This document shows positions 47,951 through 62,900 of a stretch of DNA of 64,000 nucleotides, piece after piece. Source of the DNA: Mantis religiosa (taxonomy: Eukaryota; Arthropoda; Insecta; Mantodea; Mantidae); contig CM060950.1 of the NCBI GenBank assembly GCA_030765055.1, forward strand, positions 270,077,581-270,141,580. The letters run 5' to 3'. The position numbers and the translations under genes are program-made. The notes below the pieces were generated by a model. The model saw only the letters and a program-made list of their open reading frames with translations. It had not been told where the DNA came from and made no database searches. Position 1 is the stretch's first letter. The number at the start of each line of letters is the position of its first letter.

Positions 47951-50900
47951 TTAAATGCATTTATGCCTATGTACCTTTGAAGTTGACCCATGGTTGAGTG
48001 CAGACAAGGCCTTCATACTCAATCAAATAACCACAAAGTAGAGCTGATAAAGTTTTGTTGATTTAAAAGTAGCCCTTTGTCTAGGAAAGTATAAACAATG
48101 CAATAATGTAAATAAGATGGCAGACAACGCAGTTTACCTAGTACAAAAAGAAGCTGTTCTAGAGTTCTAGAATACTATTCTACATGGGCAACTGTTTTGT
48201 GAGCACAGGATACAGAAAATTACAAAGTACTTGTTATATATTTTTCAAAAAAAAAAGTGTTTTCATGAGATTTGTGCCTTAGACGTTGCCCTGACTAAGC
48301 TCTGTGCTGATTAAACAGATTTATTGGATATCTTGGAAGCTTTAAATGTATTTCTCACTTATTTCAAAATGACGCTATGTCCATTGCAAATATTTATCTT
48401 TTATCAGAAAATAGACACAAGATATATAAATGGAACCTGTCACAATGCTAGTCATTATCGATATGTCTAAAATGGCAATCGAAAACTGAACGAAAGAACT
48501 CCTTCAAAGGCAATAAAATATTTTTTTTTCAGTTTTCTGAACACTATTCCAGATGGACATAGGACCTTTCTGAAATAACTGATTCAATTATTATGTAGCT
48601 GTACACAAATAGTTGAAAACGACAATTAAAGCCTTTGATAACAGCAACTGCAATGATATAATTGGAATCAGAATTTCACTTGAAATATTTGTAGAACGTT
48701 ACAAAGAATTTTGGCGTTATGCCTCTCACGCCCACCATCAGCCAAGTAAAATATGGACTTTAGGTTGCCTTTTTAATATCAAAATGGTATTATTATTTTA
48801 TTACCGTATTATAATTAATAGAAACATATGCATTTCCCATAATACTACAATACATCGATGTGTCAACGTATTTACAATAAAACGAGCTTGAAATTCACTG
48901 CGACGGCTTATTAAGCCGAAAAAATGCAAGCTGAATTCTCGACTATTTCAATGCCAAGCCGTTACACCAGAACCATCGTAGGTATGTTGCATTTGATGTC
49001 AATTGTACCCGCTCTCCCTCACTTCCGTGCAAAGGGTGAATAAAGTACGTTAACAGCTCTACGTATAGCCCCCAGATACATTTGGTATCACTGAGTACAG
49101 TAAAATTAAAAAATTAAAATAAATATAACTTTGTAGAAATCGCAAGGAGCTTTTCTATTCAACATTTCAGCAACTTTTTCTTTCTTTTTACCTTAAGTCA
49201 TGTCCGACGATGAATGAACTGGTGAAATGATGCTCAAATGAGCCCAGCGTCCATAGAGCTCAGAGTTTCCAGACATTCGTCTTTCAGGAAGGGAAAAACC
49301 CGAAAAACCTTAGCTAGATAACTCATCCTGACCAAGATTTGAACTCACACCCTCTTGAAGTGAGGCAGACATGCTACCCCCACCTCGGTAGCAAAGCGTG
49401 TCTGCCTCACGTTCAAGAGGTCCCGAGTTCGAAAATCGGTCAGGGTGAGTTACCTGGATAAGATTTTTTCGGGGTTTTCCCTTATCCTTCAAGACGAATG
49501 TCAGGTAACTCTAAGCTCCATGAACCCTGGACTCATTTGAGCATCATTTCACCCAATTCATTCATCGTCCGATATGACTTAACGTTGGAGGACGTAAATT
49601 AACAAAAAAAAAAAAAAAAAAAAAACAAAAAAAAAAAAAAACCAGGGTACCGCCTATGCTACCGTGGCAGGCGTTTCAGCGACTCACGGCTATTTATGCT
49701 TCTCCTGATTATTATGGGGAAATATATTACATGAATAATTCATTTTTCTTTTTTTTTCTATGTTCAATTTATACCACGCCTTTAACTTCGATAGTCATAT
49801 CTGCAATCTCTCTTTTGAAACGCATTACCTATAGGCACTGGTGTAGTGGGTATTGGCACATTAGATAATACACACATTCATACTCTTATTCATAGTTCCA
49901 GACTCTGGGAAGGACAGGTAAAAATCTTAAACGGAGAAAGACTTTTCTACTCTCCAGTCGGTAATCGAAACAGGATCTCTCGCAACGAAGGCAGATTCAT
50001 TGAGCTATGGGGCAGGGGCAAACAGTATGCTTCCTTAAGCAAAGATATAGTAGGCAGCTTGTTTCAAATAGCTCATGTATTAGCTTCCATTAAAATATAT
50101 TAGCGAACTTGTATGTCCTACCACTCACCGAAACTATAGTTCACTGTAGCAGCTGGCAACAGATTCATCGAAGACGGAGATGATAGCATGAGAAGTGAAA
50201 TAGGACCTGAAGCTTTCCTGGCGCCATATATATTCTAAATGTTCTGGGGCTTCAAACCAGGTGTAGTGATGAAGAGCCATCGACGTTTCGGGAGTGTGCA
50301 TCTCTCCCAACATCACGATGATAAATTGATGATCATTCATCATCCTGATGATGGAAGAGATGCACACTCCCGAAACGTCGATAGCTCTTCATCACTACAC
50401 TTGACTTGAAGCCCGATAACATTTAGAATACAGCATGAGAAGTGTCGCATACTGGGCAAAACACCTTAATAACTTAGTTTATAATTTGTAGTTACATTTC
50501 CTATACACTATGAAATAGATATGCTAAGTTATTGAAAGAGTGGAATATATTACTTCTACCAATATTTCGTATACTTCACAACATGGCAGGTTGTCCTGAA
50601 CGAATCACATCACTTTCTCTGTCTATTGGCAGTACTTCTCGCTATAGAACCAGTCACACATCTAGTAACCTTAGCTTTATCCTAGCTACTCCTATAGGTA
50701 TTCTTTATAACTGTTTAGGAAGTGAACATTTTTGTTGATTTCGGGTACAGTAATTTTACTGAAAATTCTAATTATTGAGTTAATAAAGATAGAGATAAAT
50801 GAAATACTTACCAATTTTAATTTGTTCCGGAAGATGGTTCCACAATTCGATTTGCATGCAACTGAATCGGCGGTGTCCGTAGAGGGCGTGTCCCAACTGT

Positions 50901-53900
50901 ATGATGCGTTCTGTTCATCCTAGGAAAATGTTACATTTTCATGAAAGGCATTAAGCACTTTAATAAATTATGCACATTTATTATAATGAGTAACCACACT
51001 TGTAACATATTCTGTTACTTACCCGAATCTAATCCTACTCGTAACACGTTAATCTAATTCGATTTAGTGCTAGTTGCTATTTCTAGAATCAGAAGGCTTT
51101 TTAATACTAATTCCTATAAGCTATTGCTAACTTTCAATATCTAACATACTCACTTATTTCATATTTGATGAATCATTCTCTAAAATAAATACAATTCTCT
51201 ATAATCTTTAATTGCAGGCAAATTACTTAAATTTTAGATGGTGTTTAATTTTGAATTTAGTTATTAGCCTCGACAATAAAAGCAAAAGACAGCAGAAAGT
51301 TAAATGCCAGCCTACTATACTAAACAACAGTAAACTCACATCATACAATACGTAAATTTATTCTGATACTATTGGAAAAATGGACTGACAACAATTTGAT
51401 GAAAATAAATACTGATAAAACAACATTCCAAATATTTAGCTTAAAAAAGAAAATCCCTAAAATAAATCTGTAGTTCAAGAAAACAAACTTGAAACAAACA
51501 TATGAAACAAAATATTTAGGAACAATTTTTGATTCAAAATTATCTTGGAGACATCATATTGAAGCAGTAGTAAACAAATCAACAAAAAAATGTTCAATTT
51601 TGAAAAGATTAGTTGGAGCTAAGTGGGACAGTAATCGGGAAACACTGAACAGCACATACAAAACATTCATCAAGCCAATACTTCTTTATAATGCAGAGGT
51701 AATAATTACAGCAAACAGTTCTAATATAAATCACCTAGAAGTATGCCAAAATCAGGCCCTGCGACTAATAACCGGTGCAGCAAAATCAACTTCAATCACG
51801 GCAATGCAAGCCTTAACTTGGAATTATCCAATATATCTAACTTTAGAGGAGCAGGCACTAATACAACATGAAAAAATGTTGAGGTTAAAAACAACAAAAT
51901 GGGAGAAAAGATTACTACAACCAATCAAGTTGAAAACACAAACAAGTTTCCTACACAAAGTTATGCAGTTATAAACAGATCTGAATCTCCCTAGTTCTAA
52001 AGAAAACATTTTAATCAAATAAATCCCACTGACTTTTGAACCAATTAATATTCAATTATATTTAGAACAAATAGTTACAAAATCTGAAACTTCCAAACCT
52101 GTACTAAAAGCATCAGCATTAGAAACTGATACCTACCCACCTGAGGAACGGTTACATATCTACACAGATGGATCTAACTTGAACAACTTGACTCAGGAGC
52201 AGGAATTAAGTGTGCACTGTTCTCATTCTATCAACCAGCAGGATACCACACAACAAATTTTGATGTAGAAGTAACGGCTATTCATATTTCACTCCAACAT
52301 CTTCTATACAGAATAGATAAATTCAAAAATGCTGCCATACTTTCTGATTCTAAAGCAGCATTATGTGCAATAAGTTCATATAAAATTAGGTCAATCCAAA
52401 TTAAAGAATGTCACAAAATGATCCAACAAATTCAAAAACTACAGAAAATAATTATATTACAGTGGATACCTGCACTTTGTGGAATTGCTGGAACTGAATC
52501 GGCTGATTTTCTTGCCAAAAAGGTGCAAATTTAATTCAGAACAAAAGTAAAAGCTTGCCCTTTACTTCCATTGAAAGATTAATCAAAAACAAATATAAAA
52601 ATAAACAAAACCAATCAATATCTAACAAATCCAAATATAAAAGCTGGAAAATTTTAATTAAAAATCTAGAAATTATTCCAGAAACCCCACGTAAAACTGC
52701 AGTGGCAAATTTTAGATTACTTAAGGAACATGATTATTCGGCCAAGGACTTACACAGAATATGAATTTATACAAGTCCAAATTGCCCTCTGAGCAACGAA
52801 GAAGAGGAAATGACTGAAGAACATCTTTTAACCTGTGAAGCCCTACCTGCCGGACACACTACACGGAAATATTGGAGAACAAGAGAGCTAATGGCTTCAT
52901 TGCCGAAGTCTAGCATTTGAAAACAGCAACAACATAATTAAATTTATTACTTCTTGTCATGACTGTTATTAAAACGCTTAGTGACCTTCACCTTTTACGA
53001 ATGATATTTCATATCACATATCTCAAATGCCGTATTTTAACCAACAAATTTGAAAGTAATGCCTTCAACTTAAAAATATTACATGGCAAGAAATAATTAA
53101 AGGATACTTACAGTCTATCTAGCAAATCCATGAAGATATCGTTGCGGCGGCAAAAGCTGGAAATGGGAAATCTTGCAATGGATCTTCCTGGCTTCTAGAT
53201 AAAACAAGAGTGATGATGCTGGAAAATTCCGAGTTGTTAGCTTCTACATACTGAAGTATTAGTTTCAGAAACTCGCCGTCCTGTGGACTAGTGAATCGAA
53301 TACCAGAAAGGTGGAGAATGGATGGGTCTTTAAATACATGGCGAATTTAAATTGCAGAAAATCTCATAGATGTTGGAATGGTGATAATACAAACTGTTTC
53401 AACTGTTTCTAAGGAAACGAAATAATAACAAGTTTTGCGTAATTCAGATGTCAATAAATATTTGAAGACTACGGGAATGGAACCTACATCAAAGTTCGTG
53501 TGAAGCTCGTCTCTCCAACTCACCTAGTTTGAAGCCAAAGAACTTCTAGAACTTATTAAGTAATTTATTTACCTAAATCAATAACAGTATGAGATTAACG
53601 CATGAAATCTTCATGCTGTATGATTGTTTATGTAACTGGTAAACTACAAGAAATAGTCGTGAAGTCATTATTTCAGCGAGCGTTTCGTTTCAAAGGTGAG
53701 ACGGTAAAAGGTTCTTTTGTTTTAGAACATTTTATTGACAGATTCTGCTGGGTCAATGCTACTTGCAAACTTGACTCATTAATTACGACATTGTTCGTTC
53801 TTTGGATGATCTGATCTGGCCTTACACTGAATTTCAGCAATCTTCGAAACAAAACATGCTCTTCTCCTGACCTCCTCGGACGATGCATGAAGTAGGTGAA

Positions 53901-56900
53901 ATGATACTCAAATGAATCTGAGGTCCATAGAGCTTAGAATTACCTAACAATCGTCTATCAGGATCAGGAAAAAAACCTGAAAAACCTTATCCAGGTAACT
54001 CACCGTCACCTAGAAGAGTACTTAGGACCTCTGTAACGTTAGACAGACACGCTACCATCTACGCTACCGAAGCGTGTACAAAACATTTTGGTACAGTGGA
54101 AATAGCTAGGATTACTAGTCCGAAGCTCTTGGATTTTCAAGTAATCTTACAATGCTTCCACTTTTTTGTAATTTTCACTGCAATAACATTATTCTACTCT
54201 TGTGTATTTTGTTAAATTTTTCCGTATATGTCAGTTTTCAAGTGCTTTAGACAGTATAGTGAAGAGAAAGGTCGTGTTACTACGAAAATCATCCAGTTAT
54301 TTGAGTCATCTATCCAGAAATTAAAATTGCCATTGCCATTAGTGTATACTTACATATCTCATCTTAAACACAGAAATAGAAACATGCCATTATGGCCTAT
54401 CATGTTATCGAGAGAACTATCCGCCTGTCGAGAGGGCAAGGGGTGCTTTAATAGTAGACTTTCTGCAAATGTGCTGTGTCGTGATATACTGTTGCTCCCC
54501 AAAAGGACAGTCTTTCATAAAATAAGAATTTTTAGTACTTATACAATACTTTATTTAAATGTCAACTGATTGTTGTTTTTTGTTTGTTTTTGTTTGATAT
54601 AAATAGCTCTTATCCATGCAAAAGGAGAAGGAATTTCAGAGCTATTACTTAGCGATCAGCTCCTAAATGATTTTACTATCACTCAAATCTTACTGCACTC
54701 GCACTTTCCATTTGACATACAATGACATGATAATGTTTGCTTCTATTAATATATTTTAACCACATATTATTCCATCTTCGAATATTGTGAAGGGTTATTA
54801 ATGTCGGCACGCCCTTCATCTGTTACTTTATTGTTACTATCAAATGGGATGTGAATTTTACCTCATTCTTTATATATGACTAGAGGAAACTTTTTGCGTT
54901 ATTTGTGCTATAATTTCGTGAACTTAGTTTTAATCTTCCTGTTTTTTTCGCACTATATGGCTAGCATTATCAATTTCACTATATTTATTTGTTGATTTCA
55001 TTAAAATTATTAAATATGGATAACGGCTATTCAATGCAATAGTGTAAGATGAATGTGTAAATTACAATTAGTGTAACATAGTTAAGTATTGCTTTAATTT
55101 TAACTTAATTTGTCATTTATAACCTGTTGAATTTACAAACGCCCTATCTATTTATTTATTTTGTGAAAAATAACAATATTACTTTCTTTCATCAATCGAC
55201 TACTATCTTTAACAATTCAATTATACTTGGAGAACAATCTCTCTGCTTCGACTGATGAACAAGGAATCCAAATAGATTTTAATACTGTATTTGCAAAGTC
55301 TCACTGCATTTATTTCAGGGTTAGTAATGACTACATAATATCAAGTTGCTGACTACACTGGGCAACAATGAAAATGCTTCGGGCTTAAAAATAGTGAATT
55401 TACATGTATTTCCATGTGCTGAATTAAAAAACTGCCATAAAATGATAGATTAGCTCTTGTTTTGAAGATAAAGTGACGTTTCAGTTTTTAGAGTGAAGAT
55501 TTTAAATTTGGGGATTTTTTTTGGGCAGTTCTCACACCTGTCAAATAACAAAACACAGTCAGAGAGAAATTATGGAAATTAAGTGATGCAAATGCTAAAG
55601 AAGGCATTTATGTAGGACCACAAATAAGAGAACTTGTAAAGGATCCTGCATTTGACCAAATTCTGGAGGGGAAAGAAAAGGAAGCTTGGGAAGCCTTCAA
55701 GGGTGTTATTCATGGATTTTTAGGCAACAAAAGAGATGACAACTACAAGCATTCGATGATAGTGTTTCTACAAAAATACCGTAACCTTGGATGTAACGTG
55801 TCCCTTAAGATCCGTTTTCTCCACTCCCACCTAGACTTTTTCCCTCCCAGATACGAAGCTGTTAGTGAAGAACATGGGGACAGATTCCATCAGGACATTT
55901 CAGTTATGGAACAATGATATCAGGATCGTTGGAGTGAAGTAATCCTTGCGGATTGCTGTTGGTCTTTGTATAGGGATTCTGCGGAACTCCATCACAAGAG
56001 GCAAGCTAAAAGACGACGAAGTCAGTAGGCCACCACATGACTCTCTTCAGACACGACTACCTGCGAAGTATTTTTCTAGCAATTGAGAACTCTTAGTATG
56101 TAATTACCAGCTAAAAAATCAAATGCAATTTCATTGTTGTTAATATGTATGTAATTGAAATGTATCCTTTTCTCTCAATCTGTCAATATGTAGTACCTCC
56201 ACCTTGTGTATAACATAGAAACTAGACCTAATAAAAATGGTTCATTATCATATTTGTTTTTCTCAACCCAAAATTAGTAGGAATTGCCTCATGAAGTGCT
56301 CGAAACATTCAACAACTATTTCTTTTTTTGCCCAGTGCTATCATTCTCATTAAACTGCTTTAGTATTAACTATTTTAAAGCTATATACCCCGCAATAACA
56401 TCACATTCCTTAAGCAGTTGCTGCAGTTTATAACTAACGGCCGAAATGTTTGAAGCGGTTACCTACATAGCATTACTTGGATGAAATAACTCATCAAGCA
56501 GCAAAAGAAACTATAGTCATTGTGTGGCAAAGTGTGTTTTTCAATGTTCTGTAAAACAATGCAACGTACATTTCTTAGAAGCTGTCTGACATCTATTTGA
56601 AGTAACTCATTAGGCTCTTCAATAATCTCTTCAACTAATTCCCCACTGTGACCAGAGGCTATGACTTCCATTCTATTCTTCAATTCGTTGATCTTCGAAA
56701 CCAGCAGATGTGAGTACGGCTGTTCACTCACTTCTAACAGCAACACTACATCACTGATAAACTCACAATTTTTATAAGCGAATGCAATCTCTAATTTTAC
56801 TAAATCAGAAAATCTTACAATTCCCCATTTCTTTCAACCGAAGTGCTAAAGGACCAGACTTTTTGATAACATAAAAAATACTCAGAATGACTAAACGCAT

Positions 56901-59900
56901 GTTTACATGTTTAGCTGCTATGAACCAACTTCCCTATCTAGACAACACAGTCTCAGGATACAAAGGAATCGTCTTATCAAAGTGATTTTCATCTAAATAT
57001 TGTCGCGACCCATTGTTGCGACGTTTCGGGGCCGGCGCGCACAAACAGCCAGATAGTGCATTCGGCGGAGATAAAAATCTTGCCGAAACAGATAAACATA
57101 GATAACTGGAAGGTCCTAGTGCGTCTTGTTTGTTACAAAAAATACCAATAATTCTCGAACACTGAGCGGGTATTTAAAAGAAGCCGTAGCTAGTTTTTTC
57201 GGAGAGTGGAAAACGGAACTGATTCGTGTGCCTGCAGCTGTGTTTTGAAAGTGAACTTTTGTTTGTGCAGAAGTGACGAAGAGTGTAGGTATCTTATGTA
57301 ATTCTGCTACTGCAAGGTTGACCAAAGTGTTTTTCCACGAATATAAGGAGCATTTTGTATTTCTGCAATTTGGACTTTTAGTTTTACGAACTCACAGAGC
57401 CACAATTGGTGTCAGGAGTGAGATATAAGACGATGGACGCTGCATTGGCAAAAATTCCAGAAGAGCTAAAAGAAATGAGAATAGCAAATGACACCCTCGC
57501 TGTGACGTTTACCACGGAAATTAAAGCGGCAAATAATAGCCGGCCGCGGAGCTAACAGAAATGAAGGCGGTTAAAGACAGCTTACCGCCGAGTTGAAAGA
57601 AATGAAGACGGCCAATGACACCCTCGCTGCGAATACGGAGGCGGAAATTGGAACTTGGTCGCGATGATGGCCGCGAAGATAACCGAATAGACCACGGAAA
57701 TGAAAGGGGCGAATGATAGCCTGGCAACCGAAATGAAAGCGGCGAACGACGCCACGCCGCCAAATTTGAAGAGCAGTTGGCCGGCGAGAAGGAGGACGTC
57801 AAGGAGCTGGCCACGTGAATGGGACAAGTGGACGAGCACGTGGAGGACATGGCGAACCGCGTTAACGACCTAGAGGAAAAGGCCCACAGCAACACTAAGT
57901 CCCTGAACGCCAGGGCCGAGGACGTTGTTGGCAGGAGGTTGAAGGATTTAAAGGCCGACGCCCCGGAACGTGACACAACGTCTGCGCGCGCCAACCGTGA
58001 AAGTACGACGGCACGTTAACGTTCGAAGTCTTCGACACAGTGGCCAAGCACAACAAGTGGTCACCGGAGGAACAGGCCGCACAGCTAATAGCTAGCCTCT
58101 AGGGACGGGCTACAGAAGTCCTGAACGCGGTCCAGGCCGCAGCGGCGCCCAAGGACATTTGGGAAGCCCTGGAAAGCCGCTTCGGGAAATACCACTTGGC
58201 CGCAGCCTACCGCAGCCAATTGGAGTCAAGGTCGTAGCAGCCAGGGGAGACGCTGCAGGATTTCGCCCTGGCTATTGAACAGCTGGCCAGCAAAGCCTCA
58301 GTCAACCTCCATCCCGAGTTCGTATTCCGCGAAGCCGCCTACACATTCGTTGACGGGGTACGAGACACCGAGATACGTCAGTACCTAATGCTCGGCGACT
58401 ACAAAACCATCCATGAGGCGCTAACGGCAGCATTGAGGATGTAGGCGGCCAAGGTGACGGCTAACCCGACGTCGAAAACGTGGAGTATCCGCTGCACTGG
58501 GGACCGAAGTGCAGCAGAGGCAAGCCGGCGAAGACCAAGTGGTGTGGGTTAAAGGGGTGTGGTCAGCCGGGGCACCTGGAGAGAGACTGTCCACACCAGG
58601 GAGGGCAGCTGGAGAACGAGTAAGGACCGTAATGGTGAGGGGCACATCGGTGCCATCACCACCATTGCCTCGAATGACACTGCGCGCCGTAAGCCGGCAT
58701 ATGCATGACAGCCTGATTGCGGACGGTTGGGTGTAAGGGAAGCCGTACCGCGTACTCGTGGACCCCGGGGCAGCCATGACCGTCATCAGACCGGTCGTAG
58801 CAAAGGGGTTTGCCTCCGAGAAAACCAAGCCTAGCATACCAGCTTATGACGGCATCGGGTGACACCTTGCCTGTGGAGAAAGAGGCCCTGCTGAAGGTGA
58901 TATCGGGAAGGAGTGACATGCGTCAATGTGTGTTCCTCGCGGATGTGGCTGGGGTAGTGAAACCAGGCCTAGATGCGCTCAGGAGCCACAAGACGACGGT
59001 CGACGACGGCAAGAAGGTCATGAGGCTCAATGGAGAAAAGATGATACTCCGGCAACCCGAAGAACGCCTAGGAATTTGCAGGGTCGTTCTGAGAGAAGAC
59101 GTGGTGTTCCCCGAAAAAAAGCGAGGTGATGGTGATGCCACTAATGGATAGCCAGCGGACAGAAGGCATGATGCTGGGCAAGAAGACATCTCAGCATGGG
59201 CACTGTGTAGCCAGAACATTGATGCCGTGCCGATAGGAGGTTACGGTGAGGCTGGTCAACATAACAGACACCGATTACGATGACCAGGACGGGACAGAGT
59301 TGGGGACGTGCGAGCCCGTGGTCAGCGTGTAAGCAATCGACAAAACCTAGGAGACGGTGCCGACGCAACAACTGGGACCCCGGCTGGAAGGATTACTGGA
59401 GAGGGCGGTCGACCCCCTGACCGCAAAACAGCTGGAGAATGTTCGACAACTACTCAGACGATACCAGCTCTTCTTCAGCCAAGGAAATAGCGACTTTGGC
59501 CACACGAACAGAGTGCTCCATCTCATTAACACCCGAGATGCCCTGCCTATTCGACAACCACCTAGACGCGTTCCGCTGGCGAAACCATTTACACACTTGC
59601 TGGTGCGCAGTGGTTCTCGACCCTGGATCTGAAATCGGGTTACTGGCAGGTGGCTCTAGATCCCAGTGATAGGGAAACGACCGCGTTCTCGACAGGCCTA
59701 GGGCTTTGGCAGTTCACAGCTATGCCCTTTGGTCTGCAACGGATCAGCTACCTTCCAACGCCTCATGGAATCAGTGATGAGAGGCCTGACTTATGACGCC
59801 TGCCTGCTATACCTGGAGGACATCATTATTTTCGACAAGACCTTCGAAGACCATCTCGACAACCTGACTATAGTGCTACAGAGACTTCAGGCCACCAACT

Positions 59901-62900
59901 TGAAGCACAACGCGAAGAAGTTTCAGCTCTTCCGCAAGGAAGTCAACCACTTGGGCCACATTGTCTCACCATCCGGAGTGACCACAGACCAGGAGAAGCC
60001 ACCGGTCATGAGAGATTGGCCTCGCCCAAAGGAGAAGTGGGAACTGCTCAGTTTCCTGGGGCTGTGCAGTTATTAACGCCGTTTTATAAGGGGGTTCTCC
60101 GACAGCGCGAAACCCCTTACCTGCGTCACGGGAGAACACTGGCCTGATGAGTGGACGGAGGACGCCGAAGTCGCTTTCCAGCAGCTGAAGAGGACACCTT
60201 GCAGTACTCATATTTTGGGATTCCCACAACCAGGTCGCGCCTTCATTGTGGATACTGACGCCAATGACCATTGCATTGGAGGCGTCCTATCACAATTCTA
60301 GGACGGCCATGAGCCGGTGACAGCTTACTACAGCAAGACGCTGTCCAAGGCAGAGAAGAACTACTGCGTCACCCGGCGAGAACTACTGGCGGTAGTAAAG
60401 ACCTTGGAGCACTTCCTCAAGTATCTGTACGGTCAGCCATTGCACCATAGGACTGACCACTCCGCCTTATACTGGTTACTCAGTTTTAGGAACCTCGCAG
60501 GCCAGACAGCCCGTTGGGTCCAGAGGCTGCAGGAGTACGGCTTAACCTCTGAACATCGTAGCGGGAAGCGCCACGGTACAGCAGACGTCATGTCCCGAAG
60601 GCCCTGCCCAGAGTAGTGCAGTGACTGCACAAGAGTGGAAGAGAAGGAGCGTGCCGCAGCTGTCAGAATAGTCACAGCAGTGCCTGCGTAAGGCTGGGAT
60701 AGCGCAGGCCTGAGGAGGAACCGGCTGCGAGAGAAGCAAGAGAACCGCACCGGTCTGTGCTACATTGTTCCCATTAGTAGCGACACGCTACGGTCGATTC
60801 ATTGAACTATCTTTTGGTTGAGGTTGCGTTTCGAGATGGCGCTTGCGACAACATCATTGGTAAACTTATTTATTTTCCAATAACACATCAGTATCTAATG
60901 GAAACGCAATAAATTTTTCCGGCTTTTAGGTTTTTAAATACATATTTGTCTATAATTTCTATAGAAAAATTAGAACCTATTAGTTAATGTAACAGAAACT
61001 TAAACTTTTTTCTGCGTCATGCAGAATAAAAGTTTAGTAACATGTATATATTACAATCATACGTGTCTCGGTCGGTCGAAGCAGTAGTGGAGAATCTAGC
61101 GATCTTTTGTCGAGTACAGAGGGGCATGCAACGCATGTTCCTCTAATTATTGAACTTATCAAATGTAGTTTCTTAGTGATCAGTTTACTAACAAGAGTTC
61201 AAACCCACAACCTATATACCTACTGCTGCGCTGCATCCAATTCCTGTCTATGTCAATTTACGTCCTCCAACTTTTAAGTCATATCGGACATGAATGTAAT
61301 GATGCTCAAACGACTCCAGGGTTCATGGAGCTTAGAGCTACCGGACATTCGTCTTTTAGGATTTGGAAACCCCCCACAAAAACCTTATCCAGGTAACTCA
61401 CCCTGACCGAGATTCGAACTCCGGCCCCCCTGAACGTGAGGCAGACATGCTACCATCCACGCTACCGAGGCGGGCACGTTTAAGAGGTCCCGAATTCGAA
61501 TCTCAGTATGGTGAGTTATCCGGACAAGGGTTTTCCCGGGATTTTCCTTAGTCTGAATGATGAATAAGTATTGTCACCCAATTAGCGGAAGGCACGATCG
61601 GCGACAGCTGGAAGGGACCGGAGTCAGCCGAGCCACGCCCCCCATTAATCTCAGTCACTAACTGAGGGGTGATTAGGGAAATGTCACTTGTCGCTGCCGC
61701 CTCTTTCCCCCCTCCCACTGCCATCTGGAACCTTCGCGTGGATTCACGGAAACTAGAGACTTCGAGAAGACGGCGATATTCCTATAAAAAGGGCTGCAGC
61801 GAGTGAAGTCAGTCAGTAAGTGCTTGACGTGCTAGCGAACGAACGAGAAGACTGTGTACGTGCATCGGAACGGTAACGGACGAACTGGTGAATCGTAATT
61901 GTGTGCATTACGTAATACTTTGTAATTGGCAAGTGTTCAACTGTAAGTCGGTGGAAATGAAGGACATTGTTGAGTTTGTGTAATTGGAATTTTCATTTCA
62001 CGAACCCACAAAGTCACACTGGTGTCAGGAAGCGGGACGACAACATCACAGAACATTACAGCTATGGACGCGGCATTGGAAAAGATTTTGGAAAAGCTGA
62101 CAGAAATGAAGACGGCAAATGACAACCTCGCTGCAAAAACAGAAGCGGCAAGTAACAGCCTGGCCGCGGAACTGAAACAAATGAAGACGGCTAACGACAA
62201 CATCACCGAGAAGATGGAAGAAAGGAAGGCCGAGTTAAACAGAAATGAGAGCAGCCAACTGCAGCCTGGCCACGGAAATGAAGGCGGCGAACGAGGCTCT
62301 CGCCGCAAAGTTTGAAGAACAGTTGGCCGGCGTGAGGGATAACGTGACGGAGCTGGGCAAGCGGATGGGCCAAGTGGACGAACGCGTTGAGGACCTGGCA
62401 AATCGCTTCAATGACCTGGAGGAAAAGGTCGACAATAACGCCCAGTCCCTGAACGCCATGGTTGAAGACGTCGAAGACCTCGCGAACCGCGTAAACAACC
62501 TGGAGGGAAAGGCCGACGCAGCGTCAAGTCCCTGAACGCCATGGCGGAGGACGTCGTTGGCAGGAGACTGAACGATTTGAAGGCCGACGCACCGGGACGC
62601 GACACAACATCGGCGCGCGTCAAACCTCCGAAATATGACGGCGCGTCAACATTTGAGGTCTTCCGCCGCCAGTTCGACACAATGGCCAAGCACAACAGAT
62701 GGTCACCGGAGGAGGCCACATAGTTAATAGCCAGCCTCCAGGGACGGGCCGCGGAAGTCCTAAACGCGGTGCAGACAACGGCGGCGCCCAAGGACATCAG
62801 GGAGGCCCTGGAGTATCGTTTCGGGAACCACCGCTTAGCCGCAGCGTACCGCAGCCAGCTAAAGGCAAGGACACAGCAGCCGGGGAAGACGCTGCAGGAG